Assembly (NCBI GenBank): GCA_963735045.1
Contig: CAVTIZ010000002.1
Span: 434,001 to 498,000, forward strand
Source: Salsipaludibacter sp963735045
Lineage (GTDB): Bacteria > Actinomycetota > Nitriliruptoria > Nitriliruptorales > Nitriliruptoraceae
DNA: 64,000 bases
Direction: 5' to 3'
Shown here piece after piece: positions 51,624 through 60,932 of this stretch; positions within the stretch are counted from its first letter, which is position 1; each line of letters opens with the position of its first letter. The notes beneath the pieces were generated by a model. The model made no database searches and was not told the origin of the DNA. It saw only the letters and a program-made list of their open reading frames with translations. Position numbers and translations under genes: made by a program.

Positions 51624-52180
51624 TCCGGTGGACTCCCGACGGTCGGCCGCCGCGTCGTGGGGACCCCCCCGGGCCAGGGCTGCTGCTCGATCGGGACGGC
51701 TGCCTGACGGTCGAGGTCGACCACCTCACGGACCCGACCGGACTCCAGCCCGAGGAGGGCGCAGCCGACGCCGTCGCCCGGGCGGCCATGGCCGGACTCC
51801 GGATCGCCGTGGTGACCAACCAGTCGGTCGTGGGGCGGGGCTGGGTGGAACCGGAGACCATGCTGTCCATGCACGCCCGACTCGTGGCCCTGTTCCCCGC
51901 CGTCGAGGCCGTCTACCACTGCCCCCACCTGCCCGACGTGGGGTGCCCGTGCCGCAAGCCGAGGCCGACGATGCTGGAGGCGGCGATGGTCGACCTCGGG
52001 CTCGACCCGGCACGAACCACGATGGTGGGCGACACCATGACCGACGTCGGGGCCGGCGAGCGGGCCGGCGTCGCCACGGTGCTCCTGCGCACCGGCCACG
52101 GTCGGGACCAGGACGGCGGACCGGGCCAACGGCGGGCGGACACGATCTCGGATGCGATCGCCGAGCTGGTCGCGGACTGA
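51620..52180 (+). CDS. gmhB: D-glycero-D-manno-heptose 1,7-bisphosphate 7-phosphatase
   Basis: A 186-residue HAD phosphatase. Seen: motif I LLLDRDGCLTVE with the Asp nucleophile pair, VVTNQSVVGRGW (motif II), the zinc-binding Cys/His cluster HCPHLPDVGCPCRKP that is diagnostic for GmhB, and MVGDTMTDVGAGERAGV (motif IV). It removes the 7-phosphate after HddA. The GTG at 51620 overlaps the hddA stop (GTGA). Confidence 0.92.
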   Translation: MIRWTPDGRPPRRGDPPGPGLLLDRDGCLTVEVDHLTDPTGLQPEEGAADAVARAAMAGLRIAVVTNQSVVGRGWVEPETMLSMHARLVALFPAVEAVYHCPHLPDVGCPCRKPRPTMLEAAMVDLGLDPARTTMVGDTMTDVGAGERAGVATVLLRTGHGRDQDGGPGQRRADTISDAIAELVAD

Positions 52181-52275
52181 GGTCCGGGCCGTCACACTGG
52201 GCGACACCGACCCGGGGACGGACCCCCCGGCAGGTGACATCGGCGACGCCGCCGCCGCCGTGACGGGAGCCCATC

Positions 52276-52863
52276 GTGCAGGACCTGTACACCCAGCACG
52301 TCGACGACCTGTCCGCCGCACTGGCCGACCTCGCCGGTCGGCTCGACGCGGTGGACGCGGCGGCCGGGGCCCTCGCGACCGCGCTGCGCGACGGTGGCAA
52401 GGTGCTGGCGGCGGGCAACGGGGGGTCTGCGGCCGAGGCCCAGCACTTCACCGCCGAACTGCTCGGGAGACTGCGGGCGGACCGCGACCGGGCACCGCTG
52501 CCCGCGATCGCGTTGCATGCCGACACCTCGACGGTGACCGCGGCGGGCAACGACTACGGCTACGACGAGGTGTTCGCACGGCAGGTGCGCGCGCTGGGCC
52601 GTCCCGGCGACGTGTTCCTCGGCCTGTCGACGTCGGGGTCGTCGGCCAACGTGGTGCGCGCGGCCGCCGATGCCCGTGACCTGGGCATGGTCACCATCGC
52701 CCTGGTCGGCGCCGAGGAGGCCGCGCTGCACGCGACCTGTGATCACGTCCTGGCGGTGCCGAGCAGACGCATCGCGGCGATCCAGGAGGTCCATCTCGTG
52801 TTGGTGCACGTGCTCGTCGAGCGTGCGGAGGACCTGCTGTTCGGGGCCGGGTGGGCCGACTGA
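52276..52863 (+). CDS. gmhA: phosphoheptose isomerase
   Basis: A 195-residue SIS-domain isomerase converting sedoheptulose 7-phosphate to heptose 7-phosphate, the first step of heptose activation. Seen: GGKVLAAGNGGSAAEAQHFTAELLGR, the ALHADTSTVTAAGNDYGYDEVF block, LSTSGSSANVV, and IQEVHLVLVHVL with catalytic Glu/His. GGGAG precedes the GTG. It is separated from gmhB by 95 bp. No hddC-type guanylyltransferase is found in the window. Confidence 0.93.
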   Translation: MQDLYTQHVDDLSAALADLAGRLDAVDAAAGALATALRDGGKVLAAGNGGSAAEAQHFTAELLGRLRADRDRAPLPAIALHADTSTVTAAGNDYGYDEVFARQVRALGRPGDVFLGLSTSGSSANVVRAAADARDLGMVTIALVGAEEAALHATCDHVLAVPSRRIAAIQEVHLVLVHVLVERAEDLLFGAGWAD

Positions 52864-53071
52864 CCTCGTGCCGCGTGCGCCCGGGCGCAGGTCCCGGGAG
52901 TGCTCACCGCGCTCGGTTGCGGGCGGAAGCCGCACGCCCAGGTGGCGTCCTGGTCGTCGCGGGCCCGGTCGGTGTGCCCGTGCGCAGGGCGAACTCCGTC
53001 GTCGTGGTCTCGCCAGGTGGTGTTCCGCGGTCTTCTGCGGTTTCCGAGTGCCACCCGGACCCATCCGGTGG

Positions 53072-53099
53072 TTGCCCACCAGTGGTGCGGCCCTAACTT
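53072..53099 (+). promoter_or_regulatory. promoter of the M6 metalloprotease gene
   Basis: TTGCCC (53072-53077) and TAACTT (53094-53099), 16 bp apart, 53 nt before the ATG. The rest of the 288-bp gap 52864-53151 shows no gene. Confidence 0.5.
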
Positions 53100-53151
53100 C
53101 TGCGGGCGGACCGCCGTGCCAGGCGCCGGTCCGGACCCCAGGGAGCATGGA

Positions 53152-56100
53152 ATGGCCGTGGCACAGTCGACCCCGACCGGAGCGACACGACGGGCGGTGG
53201 TGACGGCGGCGATCGCCATCGTCGCCCTGGTGGCGACCGGACTGCCCGGCCAGGCCCAGGACCCGTCCCCCACGCCACAGGTCGACGAGCAGCAGGTCGA
53301 CGAGCAGCAGGTGGACGAGCAGCAGGCGGCCGAGGAGACGGCAACGCCGGCCCGGGTCGAGAGCGCCGACCTGGCGATCACCCCGGACGCGGCGACCACC
53401 GACCAGGGGCGTCCCGTCGGCGTGTCGGGCGAGGTCCTGGGCGACGCGGCCGCGGCGGGCACTCGCCTGTCGGTGGTGTTGGAGGCACCGGACGGGACCG
53501 TGCTGGCGGGCCCGATCGAGGTCGTGACGGGGCCCGACGGTTCCTGGGAGCTGGCCTTCCCGGCCGCAGCCACGGAGACGCTGGAGTTGGACGAGACCCG
53601 CGACTTCGGCGTCACCCTGGCCGCCCGGGCCACGGTGGTCGACGGCGCGCTGGCCGGCCAGGTCATCGCCGCGCCGGTCGAGGTGGCCGCACCGCCGCGA
53701 ACCCTGTTGGTCGAGGCCAACTTCACGTCCTCGGTCGGCTGGGTCAAGCCGGGCGAGACCTACCCGTTCCGCCTCACCGTGCGCAACCTGACCGAGGAGG
53801 ACGGCACCGACGCGGTCGTGCGGGTTCCGGCGGTTCCCGGGACCACGTGGGTGTCGGCCAACCCCATCGGTGACGGCGCCGGCGACGTGGCCATCGGCGG
53901 CGACGGCACCCTCACCTGGGACATCGGCACGGTCCCGGCCGGCACCGTGGGCGACCCCGAGGTCGTCACGATGGTCGTGGAGGCGCGCGCCGACCAACTC
54001 TCCGACCACCCCCAGCTGGTGTGGAAGAACCTGTCGGCGACGGCCGAGCTCACCGCGTCCGGGGTGGAGGCCTCCAGCTCCACGCGAGGACCACGCGTGA
54101 TCCCGCCCAATGCGGTCTACGACTCCGCTCGCTACGGCGATCGGCCGTTCCCGGTGGTGCCGGTGGACTACTTCGACGGCAAGCACCTCGACCGCAACTC
54201 CGGGGAGGACCTGTCGACGGTCATCAACGACCCGGACTACGACGGCTCGACGTTCAACCTGTTCCAGGAGATGAGCTACGGGCAGCTGTACCCCGAGGCC
54301 TCCATCCCGTCGTCGGACATCGCGACCGCCGACTGGTCGGACTTCGACACCGCGCGGCTGCACGTGCCACTGCCCCCGGGAGACCGTCCCGACTGCACCT
54401 CCATCAGTGGCGACACCCCGGACTACAACGCCGACCTGATCGACACGCCCGACTACCCCGAGCGCATCGTCGACGGCTTCTACCAGCTGCCGGGTGACAC
54501 GGAGTACTACGGCTCCGACGACGAGTCCGTGAGTGCCTTCCCCAACGGCCGCATCGACTCCGGCTGTGGCCCGATCGCGAAGTCGGTGTACGACGCGGCC
54601 GCGTTGGCCGACCCCGAGATCGACTACAACGACTTCGACACCGACAAGGACGGCGTGGTCGACTTCTTCATGATGGTCTACCGCGGCTGCGGGGGCAACG
54701 GGCCCTCACAGCGCGACTGCCAGGAGCGGACCGACGCCGGTGGGCTCGCGGCCACGGACTACACGACCGGCCAGGCCTACGACAACATCTGGCCCCACAA
54801 GTCGACGCTCGAGGCCTACTTCATCGACGACGAGACCGGCCAGGCCGGCTACGTCACCGACGACCGCCTGACCACCCTCGAGGGCGAGCTCCTGTTCTAC
54901 ACCGACGCGACCTACACGGCCACGACCACCCAGTCGACGGCCTACCCCGCCTACGTCCGTGTCGGCACCTACAACGTCAACCCCGAGGACGCGATCGACG
55001 CCGCGAGCGTGATCAGCCACGAGTACGGCCACTCGCTCGGTCTGCCGGACTACTACAGCGCGTCGCCGTACGGCACGGAGTACTACGGCACCTGGAACCT
55101 GATGGCGACCGACTACTCCCAGAACATGGACCTCAACGCCCGCCAGGAACTGGGCTGGGTCATCCCCAAGGAGATCCCCGAGGACGCCACGGACTACGAG
55201 GTCGACCTCACCGATTCCAAGCGGGACATCCACGAGGTCGAGTGGCGCACCCCCGACGGCACGCCCTACACGCTGTCCGGCCCGGACGTGCACAACGGTG
55301 ACGCATGGACGGCGCCCCTGCCCAAGTCCGTCCTGCTGGACGCCGACCTGGTCGACAACGGCGCGTCCCCGACCCACGTCTACTGGTCGGGCTCCGGCAA
55401 CAACTTCGGCTGCGCACCGTCGCCGACGGGCCACAGCCTGGACGTCCCCCTGCAGATCCTGGAGGACGCCGAGCCCGGCGACGAGGTCATCCTGTCGATG
55501 AAGTCCTACTGGGACATCGAGTGGGACTACGACTACGGGTTCCTGCTGGCAACGACGGACAAGGGCCTGTCCTACGAGTCCCTGCCGAGCCGGGAGGGCT
55601 ACACGCTGCCGGCCTCGGACAACCCGGAGGGCGTGGGTTGCCAGGACCGCTACGGCAACGGCCTCACCGGCACCAGCGGTGCCTGGGAGGACGGCGACGG
55701 CCTGGCCGATCGCGGCGACTACGTCGAGGGCAGCGAGTTCCTCGACCTGTCCTACGACCTGTCGGCCTACGCCGGCGAGCCGACCGACCTGCGCATGTCC
55801 TACTTCACCGACTCCGGGTTCGTCCGGCCGGGCTGGTACGTCGACGACGTGACGATCACCATCAACGGTGACCCCGTCTACGTCAACGACTTCGAGGGCG
55901 GTGCCACGGACGGCATCGTCAACGGTGGCTGCGACGAGGGCGCGGTCATCACCGGGCCCTGCTCGCTGGGCTGGAACCTGCTCGAGGCGGGCGAGACGGC
56001 CCAGGCCGACCACGCCTACTTCGTCGAGGCGCGCGACCGGGCGGGCTTCGACCTGGACGCCAACGGCCAGAGTGACCGTGGCCCCATCACGTGGCGGGCC

Positions 56101-57822
56101 GGGGTGTCGCTGGGCTACACCGACGAGTACCGCGGGTACGGCAACACGTCGGCCGAGGACCACCCGAACCAGACCGTGCTGGACGCCGACCCCGTGCCCT
56201 TCGACTTCGGGTCCTACGACCCGGGTGACGAAACCACCTTCGAGCCGAGCTGGGATCCCGACCTCGACGACGCGGCCTGGCGTCCGAACTCGCAGCCCTT
56301 CTCGGACTTCGGTGACGGCTGGACCGACAACTACTTCGACCTGGAGTCGGCCGACCTGGCCTGGACGCTCGACCACGAGTGCCTCGAGATGGACGTGACG
56401 TCGATGAGCGGGCAGTCGCGCGGGCCGGAGACGCCGCCAGGTGACCTGGAGGCGACGGTGGCGTTCACCCGCGGCCCGGGCTGCGGGCAGCGCGACTACG
56501 GCTTCGGCCAGCTCGCCAACACCGCCCCGACGGCGGTCGCCCAGGCCAAGTCCCTGACCGTGTTCCAGGGTGAGGAGGTCGTCTTCGACGGGTCCCTGTC
56601 GTCCGACGACCTCACCCCGCGTGCCGACCTCGAGTACTCGTGGGACGTCGACGGCGACGGCACCGAGGACGCCACGGGGCAACTCGCGCCGATCACCTTC
56701 GACGAGCTCGGCACCGTCGAGGTCACCCTCACGGTGACCGACGCGGGTGGCCTGTCCGACACCGACACCATCGAGGTCACCGTCATCGACGAGGTCGACG
56801 AGGTGGTCCGGCTGGACGGTCCGGATCGTGTCCGCAGTTCGATCGACGTGTCCCTCGCGGCCTTCCAGGACCCCGCCGAGGTCGACGTGGCCGTCCTGGC
56901 GACGGCCAGGTCCTTCCCGGATGCGCTCGCGGCGACCTCACTGGCGATCGCCGCCGGTGGTCCGGTGCTCCTCAACAGCGGCAGCCGGCTGCTGCAGACC
57001 GTCGAGCAGGAGCTGCGACGCCTGGACGTCGAGACCGTGTACGTCGCGGGTGGCACCTCGGCCGTGCCCGACCGGGTGCTCACCGACATCGAGGACCGAC
57101 TCGGCGTCGAGGTCGACCGCCTGTCCGGCCCGAACCGGATCGAGACGGCAGCCGAGATCGCCCGCGAGGCCCAGTCGTTGACGGGCAGCGACGACGTGCT
57201 GGTGGCCCGTTCCGACGACTTCGCCGACGCGTTGTCGGCCTCGAACCTGTCGGTGGTCACCGGGGCACCGCTGCTGCTCACGCGTCGGGACCAGCTCTCG
57301 CCGGGAACCGCGACGGCGTTGGCCGACCTCGCGCCGGACAAGGTCTGGGTCATCGGTGGCACCGCCGCCATCCAGCCCGACGTGGAGGCCGACCTGTCGG
57401 GCCGGGCCGACACCGTGGAGCGGGTGAAGGGTTCGAACCGCTACGCCACGGCAGCCGCCGTCGCCGCGGTGGCGAGGGCGTCCGGACAGGACGTCATGCC
57501 CACCATCCTGGCCAGTGGCGCGAACTTCCCTGACGCGCTGGCGGCCGGTCCGGCCGCGGCGAAGCTCGGCGGTCGCCTGTTGCTCGCCAACCCGGGCGTC
57601 GACCGCAACGCGGCGTTGCTGGCCGACCTGGAGACCGATGCGGACCGGGTCGACCTGGTCTACATCGTCGGCGGTGGGGCAGCCCTGCCGCTGGGCCTCG
57701 ACGGGCCCGTCCTCGACGCCATCCAGACCGACGAAGAGGCGGCGCGTGCGGCCCTGCTGGCCGCCGACCCGGCGGCGCTGGATCCCCGTGCGCAGCTGGT
57801 GCAGGAGGTCGAGGAAGGCTGA
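53152..57822 (+). CDS. secreted M6-family metalloprotease with PKD domain and three cell-wall-binding repeats
   Basis: A 1556-residue exported protein. An Arg-containing n-region and hydrophobic stretch (VVTAAIAIVALVATG) with cleavage near GQAQ form the signal peptide. A VDEQQ triple repeat and a beta-rich domain follow (about 60-290). The M6 (InhA-like) protease domain has the zinc motif HEYGHSLGLPDYY at residues 623-635 with a downstream NLMATD Met-turn. Further on are a MAM/jelly-roll-like region and a PKD domain (about 1124-1217, EYSWDVDGDGTEDATG). The last 310 residues hold three type-2 wall-binding repeats (GPDRVRSSIDVS, GPNRIETAAEIA, GSNRYATAAAVA). GGGAG precedes the ATG by 6 nt. A wall-anchored extracellular protease is inferred. 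Confidence 0.92.
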   Translation: MAVAQSTPTGATRRAVVTAAIAIVALVATGLPGQAQDPSPTPQVDEQQVDEQQVDEQQAAEETATPARVESADLAITPDAATTDQGRPVGVSGEVLGDAAAAGTRLSVVLEAPDGTVLAGPIEVVTGPDGSWELAFPAAATETLELDETRDFGVTLAARATVVDGALAGQVIAAPVEVAAPPRTLLVEANFTSSVGWVKPGETYPFRLTVRNLTEEDGTDAVVRVPAVPGTTWVSANPIGDGAGDVAIGGDGTLTWDIGTVPAGTVGDPEVVTMVVEARADQLSDHPQLVWKNLSATAELTASGVEASSSTRGPRVIPPNAVYDSARYGDRPFPVVPVDYFDGKHLDRNSGEDLSTVINDPDYDGSTFNLFQEMSYGQLYPEASIPSSDIATADWSDFDTARLHVPLPPGDRPDCTSISGDTPDYNADLIDTPDYPERIVDGFYQLPGDTEYYGSDDESVSAFPNGRIDSGCGPIAKSVYDAAALADPEIDYNDFDTDKDGVVDFFMMVYRGCGGNGPSQRDCQERTDAGGLAATDYTTGQAYDNIWPHKSTLEAYFIDDETGQAGYVTDDRLTTLEGELLFYTDATYTATTTQSTAYPAYVRVGTYNVNPEDAIDAASVISHEYGHSLGLPDYYSASPYGTEYYGTWNLMATDYSQNMDLNARQELGWVIPKEIPEDATDYEVDLTDSKRDIHEVEWRTPDGTPYTLSGPDVHNGDAWTAPLPKSVLLDADLVDNGASPTHVYWSGSGNNFGCAPSPTGHSLDVPLQILEDAEPGDEVILSMKSYWDIEWDYDYGFLLATTDKGLSYESLPSREGYTLPASDNPEGVGCQDRYGNGLTGTSGAWEDGDGLADRGDYVEGSEFLDLSYDLSAYAGEPTDLRMSYFTDSGFVRPGWYVDDVTITINGDPVYVNDFEGGATDGIVNGGCDEGAVITGPCSLGWNLLEAGETAQADHAYFVEARDRAGFDLDANGQSDRGPITWRAGVSLGYTDEYRGYGNTSAEDHPNQTVLDADPVPFDFGSYDPGDETTFEPSWDPDLDDAAWRPNSQPFSDFGDGWTDNYFDLESADLAWTLDHECLEMDVTSMSGQSRGPETPPGDLEATVAFTRGPGCGQRDYGFGQLANTAPTAVAQAKSLTVFQGEEVVFDGSLSSDDLTPRADLEYSWDVDGDGTEDATGQLAPITFDELGTVEVTLTVTDAGGLSDTDTIEVTVIDEVDEVVRLDGPDRVRSSIDVSLAAFQDPAEVDVAVLATARSFPDALAATSLAIAAGGPVLLNSGSRLLQTVEQELRRLDVETVYVAGGTSAVPDRVLTDIEDRLGVEVDRLSGPNRIETAAEIAREAQSLTGSDDVLVARSDDFADALSASNLSVVTGAPLLLTRRDQLSPGTATALADLAPDKVWVIGGTAAIQPDVEADLSGRADTVERVKGSNRYATAAAVAAVARASGQDVMPTILASGANFPDALAAGPAAAKLGGRLLLANPGVDRNAALLADLETDADRVDLVYIVGGGAALPLGLDGPVLDAIQTDEEAARAALLAADPAALDPRAQLVQEVEEG

Positions 57823-57840
57823 CCTGCACACGCGTCCGCC

Positions 57841-57871
57841 CCGCCCGATCGACGTGACGTCGGTCGGGCGG
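57841..57871. terminator. bidirectional terminator between protease and ecm genes
   Basis: A 14-bp stem (57841-57854 with 57858-57871, one G-U pair) around TGA, between two convergent genes. Confidence 0.7.
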
Positions 57872-57915
57872 CGGCATGTCGCCCCCCGGCATGTCGGCTC
57901 CCGGCATGTCGGCAC
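57872..57915. repeat. three 15-bp CGGCATGTCG repeats
   Basis: Three near-perfect copies of CCCGGCATGTCGGCT, period 15, directly follow the terminator hairpin and end before the ecm stop codon. Non-coding on both strands as far as can be seen. Confidence 0.7.
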
Positions 57916-57929
57916 CCGGGGCCACCCGG

Positions 57930-59957
57930 TCAGGTGGGACCGGCCAGCTCGGCCACCTGCACCAGGACGTCGGTGAGGGCGTAGTCCTTCGGGGTGAACA
58001 CCGCGGCCACCCCGGCCGCGCGCAGCACCCGGGCGTCGGCCGGTGGGATGATGCCGCCGGCCACGACGGGGACGTCGTGGCCGGCCGCGCGCAGGCCGTC
58101 GAGCACGGCCGGGACCAGGTGCAGGTGCGAGCCGGACAGGATCGACAGGCCCACCAGGTGGACGTCCTCGTCGACGGCGGCGCGCACGATCTGGTCGGGG
58201 GTCAGGCGAATGCCCTCGTAGACCACCTCCATGCCCAGGTCGCGGGCCCGCAGCGCGACCTGTTCGGCCCCGTTGGAGTGGCCGTCCAGGCCCGGCTTGC
58301 CCACCAGGATGCGCACCCGGCGCCCGAGCCGGTCCTGCACCGCGGCCACGCGGGCACGCCCCGCGGCCAGGTCGCCGGCCGGAGCGGCCGTGGCGACCCC
58401 GGCGATCCCGGTGGGCGCGCGGTACTCACCGAACACGTCGCGCAGGGCCTGGGCCCACTCCCCGGTGGTCGCACCGGCCCGCGCCGCCCGGATCGAGGCC
58501 GGCACGAGGTTGGTGCGGGTGCCGGCCAGCGTCCGGAGCTCGTCGAGGGCACGGTCGACGACGTCGTCGTCGCGGGCGCTGCGGTGGGCCAGGAGGCGGG
58601 CGACCTGTGCCTCCTCGGCGCGCTCGTCGACCACCAGGATCGATCCCGACTGGTCGTCGACCAGGGGGCTGGGCGCGGTCTCGGTGTGGGTGTTGACGCC
58701 GATCACGACCTGCTCGCCCGACTCGATGCGGCGCTGTCGGGTGGCGTTGGACGCCACCAGCTCGGCCTTCATGTGGTCCACCGCCGCCACGGCGCCGCCC
58801 AGGTCCAGGACCCGGTCGAGCTCGGCCCGGGCCGCCTCGGCGAGTTCCTCGGTCGCGGCGTCCATGACCACCGAGCCGGTGAACAGGTCGGGGTAGTCCA
58901 GCAGGTCCGTCTCCTGGGCCAGGACCTGCTGCATCCGCAGGGACACCTGTTGGTCCCACGGTCGCGGCAGGCCCAGTGCCTCGTTCCAGGCCGGCAGCTG
59001 GACGGCCCGGGCGCGGGCGTCCCGCGACAGCGTCACGCCCAGCATCTCCAGCAGGATCCTCGCGATGTTGTTCTCGGGTTGCTGCTCGGTCAGCCCGAGT
59101 GAGTTGACCTGCACCCCGTAGCGGAACCGTCGGGCCCTGGGGTCAGTCACCCCGTAGCGATCGCGCGTGATGGTGTCCCACAGGTCGACGAAGGCACGCA
59201 TCTTCGCGACCTCCTCGACGAACCGGATCCCGGCGTTGACGAAGAAGGAGATCCGACCGACCACCGACGGGAAGTCCGCGGCCGGGACCTGGCCGGACTC
59301 ACGCACGCCGTCGAGCACCGCGATGGCGTTGGCCAGTGCGAAGGCGACCTCCTGGACGGGGGTCGCCCCGGCCTCCTGCAGGTGGTAGGAGCAGATGTTG
59401 ACCGGGTTCCAACGGGGCACGTGGCGCCATGTGTGCACGATCACGTCGGTGGTCAGTCGCAGCGACGGACCCGGTGGGAACGCATGCGTCCCGCGCGACA
59501 GGTACTCCTTGAGGATGTCGTTCTGGGTCGTACCCCGCAGCGACGCGGGGTCGACGCCCTGCTCCTCGGCAACCCCCAGGTAGGTGGCCAGCAGCCACAT
59601 CGCGGTCGCGTTGATGGTCATCGACGTGTTCATGTCGCCCAGGGGGATGCCGGCGAACAGGACGCGCATGTCGTCGATCGAGCTGATCGGCACCCCGACC
59701 TTGCCGACCTCGCCACGTGCCAGGACGTGGTCGCTGTCGTAGCCGGTCTGGGTGGGCAGGTCGAAGGCGACACTCAGCCCGGTCTGGCCCCGGGACAGGT
59801 TGGTGCGGTACAGGGCGTTGGAGGCCGCGGCCGAGGAGTGGCCGGAGTAGGTCCGGACCACCCACGAGCGGTCGCGCTCGGGGAGCCGGGCGCCACCGGT
59901 CGGGGCCGTGGGTTCGTCGTGCGGGTCCGGCGTCCCGGGTGGGCCGGTGTCGTCCAT
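57930..59957 (-). CDS. ecm: ethylmalonyl-CoA mutase (B12-dependent)
   Basis: A 675-residue single-chain acyl-CoA mutase. Seen: RTYSGHSSAAASNALYRTNL, GQTGLSVAFDLPTQTGYDSDH, GTTQNDILKEYLSRGT, NICSYHLQEAGATP, RFRYGVQVNSLGLTEQQPENNIARI and RAVQLPAWNEALGLPRPWDQQ, then a C-terminal B12 domain with VGKPGLDGHSNGAEQV (DxHxxG). The YSGHSSAAASNALYRTN and GLTEQQPENN forms are those of ethylmalonyl-CoA mutase rather than methylmalonyl-CoA mutase, by my memory of the families. It acts in the ethylmalonyl-CoA pathway for acetyl-CoA assimilation. GAGGGGAG precedes the ATG, and a TATCCT -10 box lies 31 nt upstream. Confidence 0.9.
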   Translation of the reverse strand: MDDTGPPGTPDPHDEPTAPTGGARLPERDRSWVVRTYSGHSSAAASNALYRTNLSRGQTGLSVAFDLPTQTGYDSDHVLARGEVGKVGVPISSIDDMRVLFAGIPLGDMNTSMTINATAMWLLATYLGVAEEQGVDPASLRGTTQNDILKEYLSRGTHAFPPGPSLRLTTDVIVHTWRHVPRWNPVNICSYHLQEAGATPVQEVAFALANAIAVLDGVRESGQVPAADFPSVVGRISFFVNAGIRFVEEVAKMRAFVDLWDTITRDRYGVTDPRARRFRYGVQVNSLGLTEQQPENNIARILLEMLGVTLSRDARARAVQLPAWNEALGLPRPWDQQVSLRMQQVLAQETDLLDYPDLFTGSVVMDAATEELAEAARAELDRVLDLGGAVAAVDHMKAELVASNATRQRRIESGEQVVIGVNTHTETAPSPLVDDQSGSILVVDERAEEAQVARLLAHRSARDDDVVDRALDELRTLAGTRTNLVPASIRAARAGATTGEWAQALRDVFGEYRAPTGIAGVATAAPAGDLAAGRARVAAVQDRLGRRVRILVGKPGLDGHSNGAEQVALRARDLGMEVVYEGIRLTPDQIVRAAVDEDVHLVGLSILSGSHLHLVPAVLDGLRAAGHDVPVVAGGIIPPADARVLRAAGVAAVFTPKDYALTDVLVQVAELAGPT

Positions 59958-59987
59958 GGCGGCTCCCCTCGACGGCCGTGTCGCAGG

Positions 59988-59993
59988 AGGATA
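59988..59993 (-). promoter_or_regulatory. -10 box for ecm
   Basis: TATCCT on the minus strand, 31 nt before the ecm start codon. Fits TANNNT. Confidence 0.45.
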
Positions 59994-60114
59994 GGTCCAG
60001 GGCCCCCGGCGCGAGGGCGGCGCGGCGAGAGGCCCGGCGCGGCGGCAGGCCCGACGCTGTCGGGGGACCCGTGCGGGCATCGGCCACTGGCCGCCCGGAC
60101 CCGGTGTCGCGGGC

Positions 60115-60120
60115 TAGCGT
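60115..60120 (+). promoter_or_regulatory. -10 box for the NYN-domain gene
   Basis: TAGCGT, 91 nt before the ATG at 60212, in the divergent region with ecm. Fits TANNNT. Confidence 0.35.
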
Positions 60121-60211
60121 CCGGAGGCATTGCCCCTCCCGGGCCGTGGTGGTCCGGGACCCGTTTGCCCGTTCGTCGAGTCCGTGCCCGACGCGGGAGA
60201 GAGGTCGCACC

Positions 60212-60790
60212 ATGGGTCGCCACGTCCTGGTCTGGGACGCCCCGAACATCGACATGACCGTCGCCAACATCATCGACGGCAAGCCCACGGCGCGCGAGCG
60301 ACCGGACCTGCAGGTCCTGGGGCGCTGGCTGGTCGACGAGGCCGGCCCCGGCGACGAGGTCGAGGCCTGCGTCTTCGTCAACGTGGCCGACCACGTCGCG
60401 GGGCCGATCCGTGGCTGGGTCCTGTGGCTGCTCGAGCAGGGGTTCCGGGTGTTCGCACGACCCAAGGTCGACGACTCCGACGTCGACGACGACATGGTCG
60501 ACCACCTGTTCTCGCGACGGGAGGAGGGGGTCCTGACACGGGCCTACGTGGGCTCCAACGACGCCCGCTGCTTCGTCGACCCGATGCTGGACCTGGTCGA
60601 CGACGGGGTCGAGGTCACGATCCTGGGCTTCGGCGAGTTCGCGGGTGGCCTGTCGTCGCAGGACGCGTTCACCTTCGTCGACCTCGAGCAGATCGACGGC
60701 CTGTTCGCCAGCCCCCTGCCCCGGATCAACCTCGAGGTCCTGCCACCCGAGGGACGCTGGTTCGAGCCGACGGGCGTGCTCGGGGCCTGA
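60212..60790 (+). CDS. NYN (PIN-like) domain protein, putative ribonuclease
   Basis: A 192-residue protein with the NYN fold. Seen: VLVWDAPNIDMTVANII at the start with the first acidic Asp, EACVFVNVAD, the conserved KVDDSDVDDDMVDHL acidic centre, YVGSNDARCFVDPMLDLVDDGVEVTILGFGEFA, and FVDLEQIDGLF. Together these supply the Asp residues of a PIN-like metal nuclease site. LabA/DUF88-type relatives act on RNA, but no target can be named. The ATG at 60212 has GGGAGAGAGG upstream. It stands alone between divergent ecm and the amidase gene. Confidence 0.82.
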   Translation: MGRHVLVWDAPNIDMTVANIIDGKPTARERPDLQVLGRWLVDEAGPGDEVEACVFVNVADHVAGPIRGWVLWLLEQGFRVFARPKVDDSDVDDDMVDHLFSRREEGVLTRAYVGSNDARCFVDPMLDLVDDGVEVTILGFGEFAGGLSSQDAFTFVDLEQIDGLFASPLPRINLEVLPPEGRWFEPTGVLGA

Positions 60791-60807
60791 CCCGCCGTCG
60801 TCGTCGC

Positions 60808-60831
60808 CGCCCCGGTCGATCGGGTGGGGCG
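60808..60831 (+). terminator. possible terminator after the NYN gene
   Basis: CGCCCC and GGGGCG can pair around a 12-nt loop 18 nt after the stop. The stem is short. Confidence 0.3.
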
Positions 60832-60844
60832 TGTGGTGGAGACG

Positions 60845-60874
60845 TTGCGGGTGGTGTTTCCGGGCTGCTAGGGT
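60845..60874 (+). promoter_or_regulatory. promoter of the amidase gene
   Basis: TTGCGG (60845-60850) and TAGGGT (60869-60874), 18 bp apart, 58 nt before the ATG. Confidence 0.6.
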
Positions 60875-60932
60875 CCGCCCCGTCTCCGGCGAGAACCTGC
60901 CTCCTGTTCGCGTCCCCCCCGGATCAACACCC

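Noticed and set aside
57872..57915. The CGGCATGTCG repeats as a CRISPR array or attachment site
   Set aside because: Units are 15 bp and contiguous, with no spacers and no integrase in the window.
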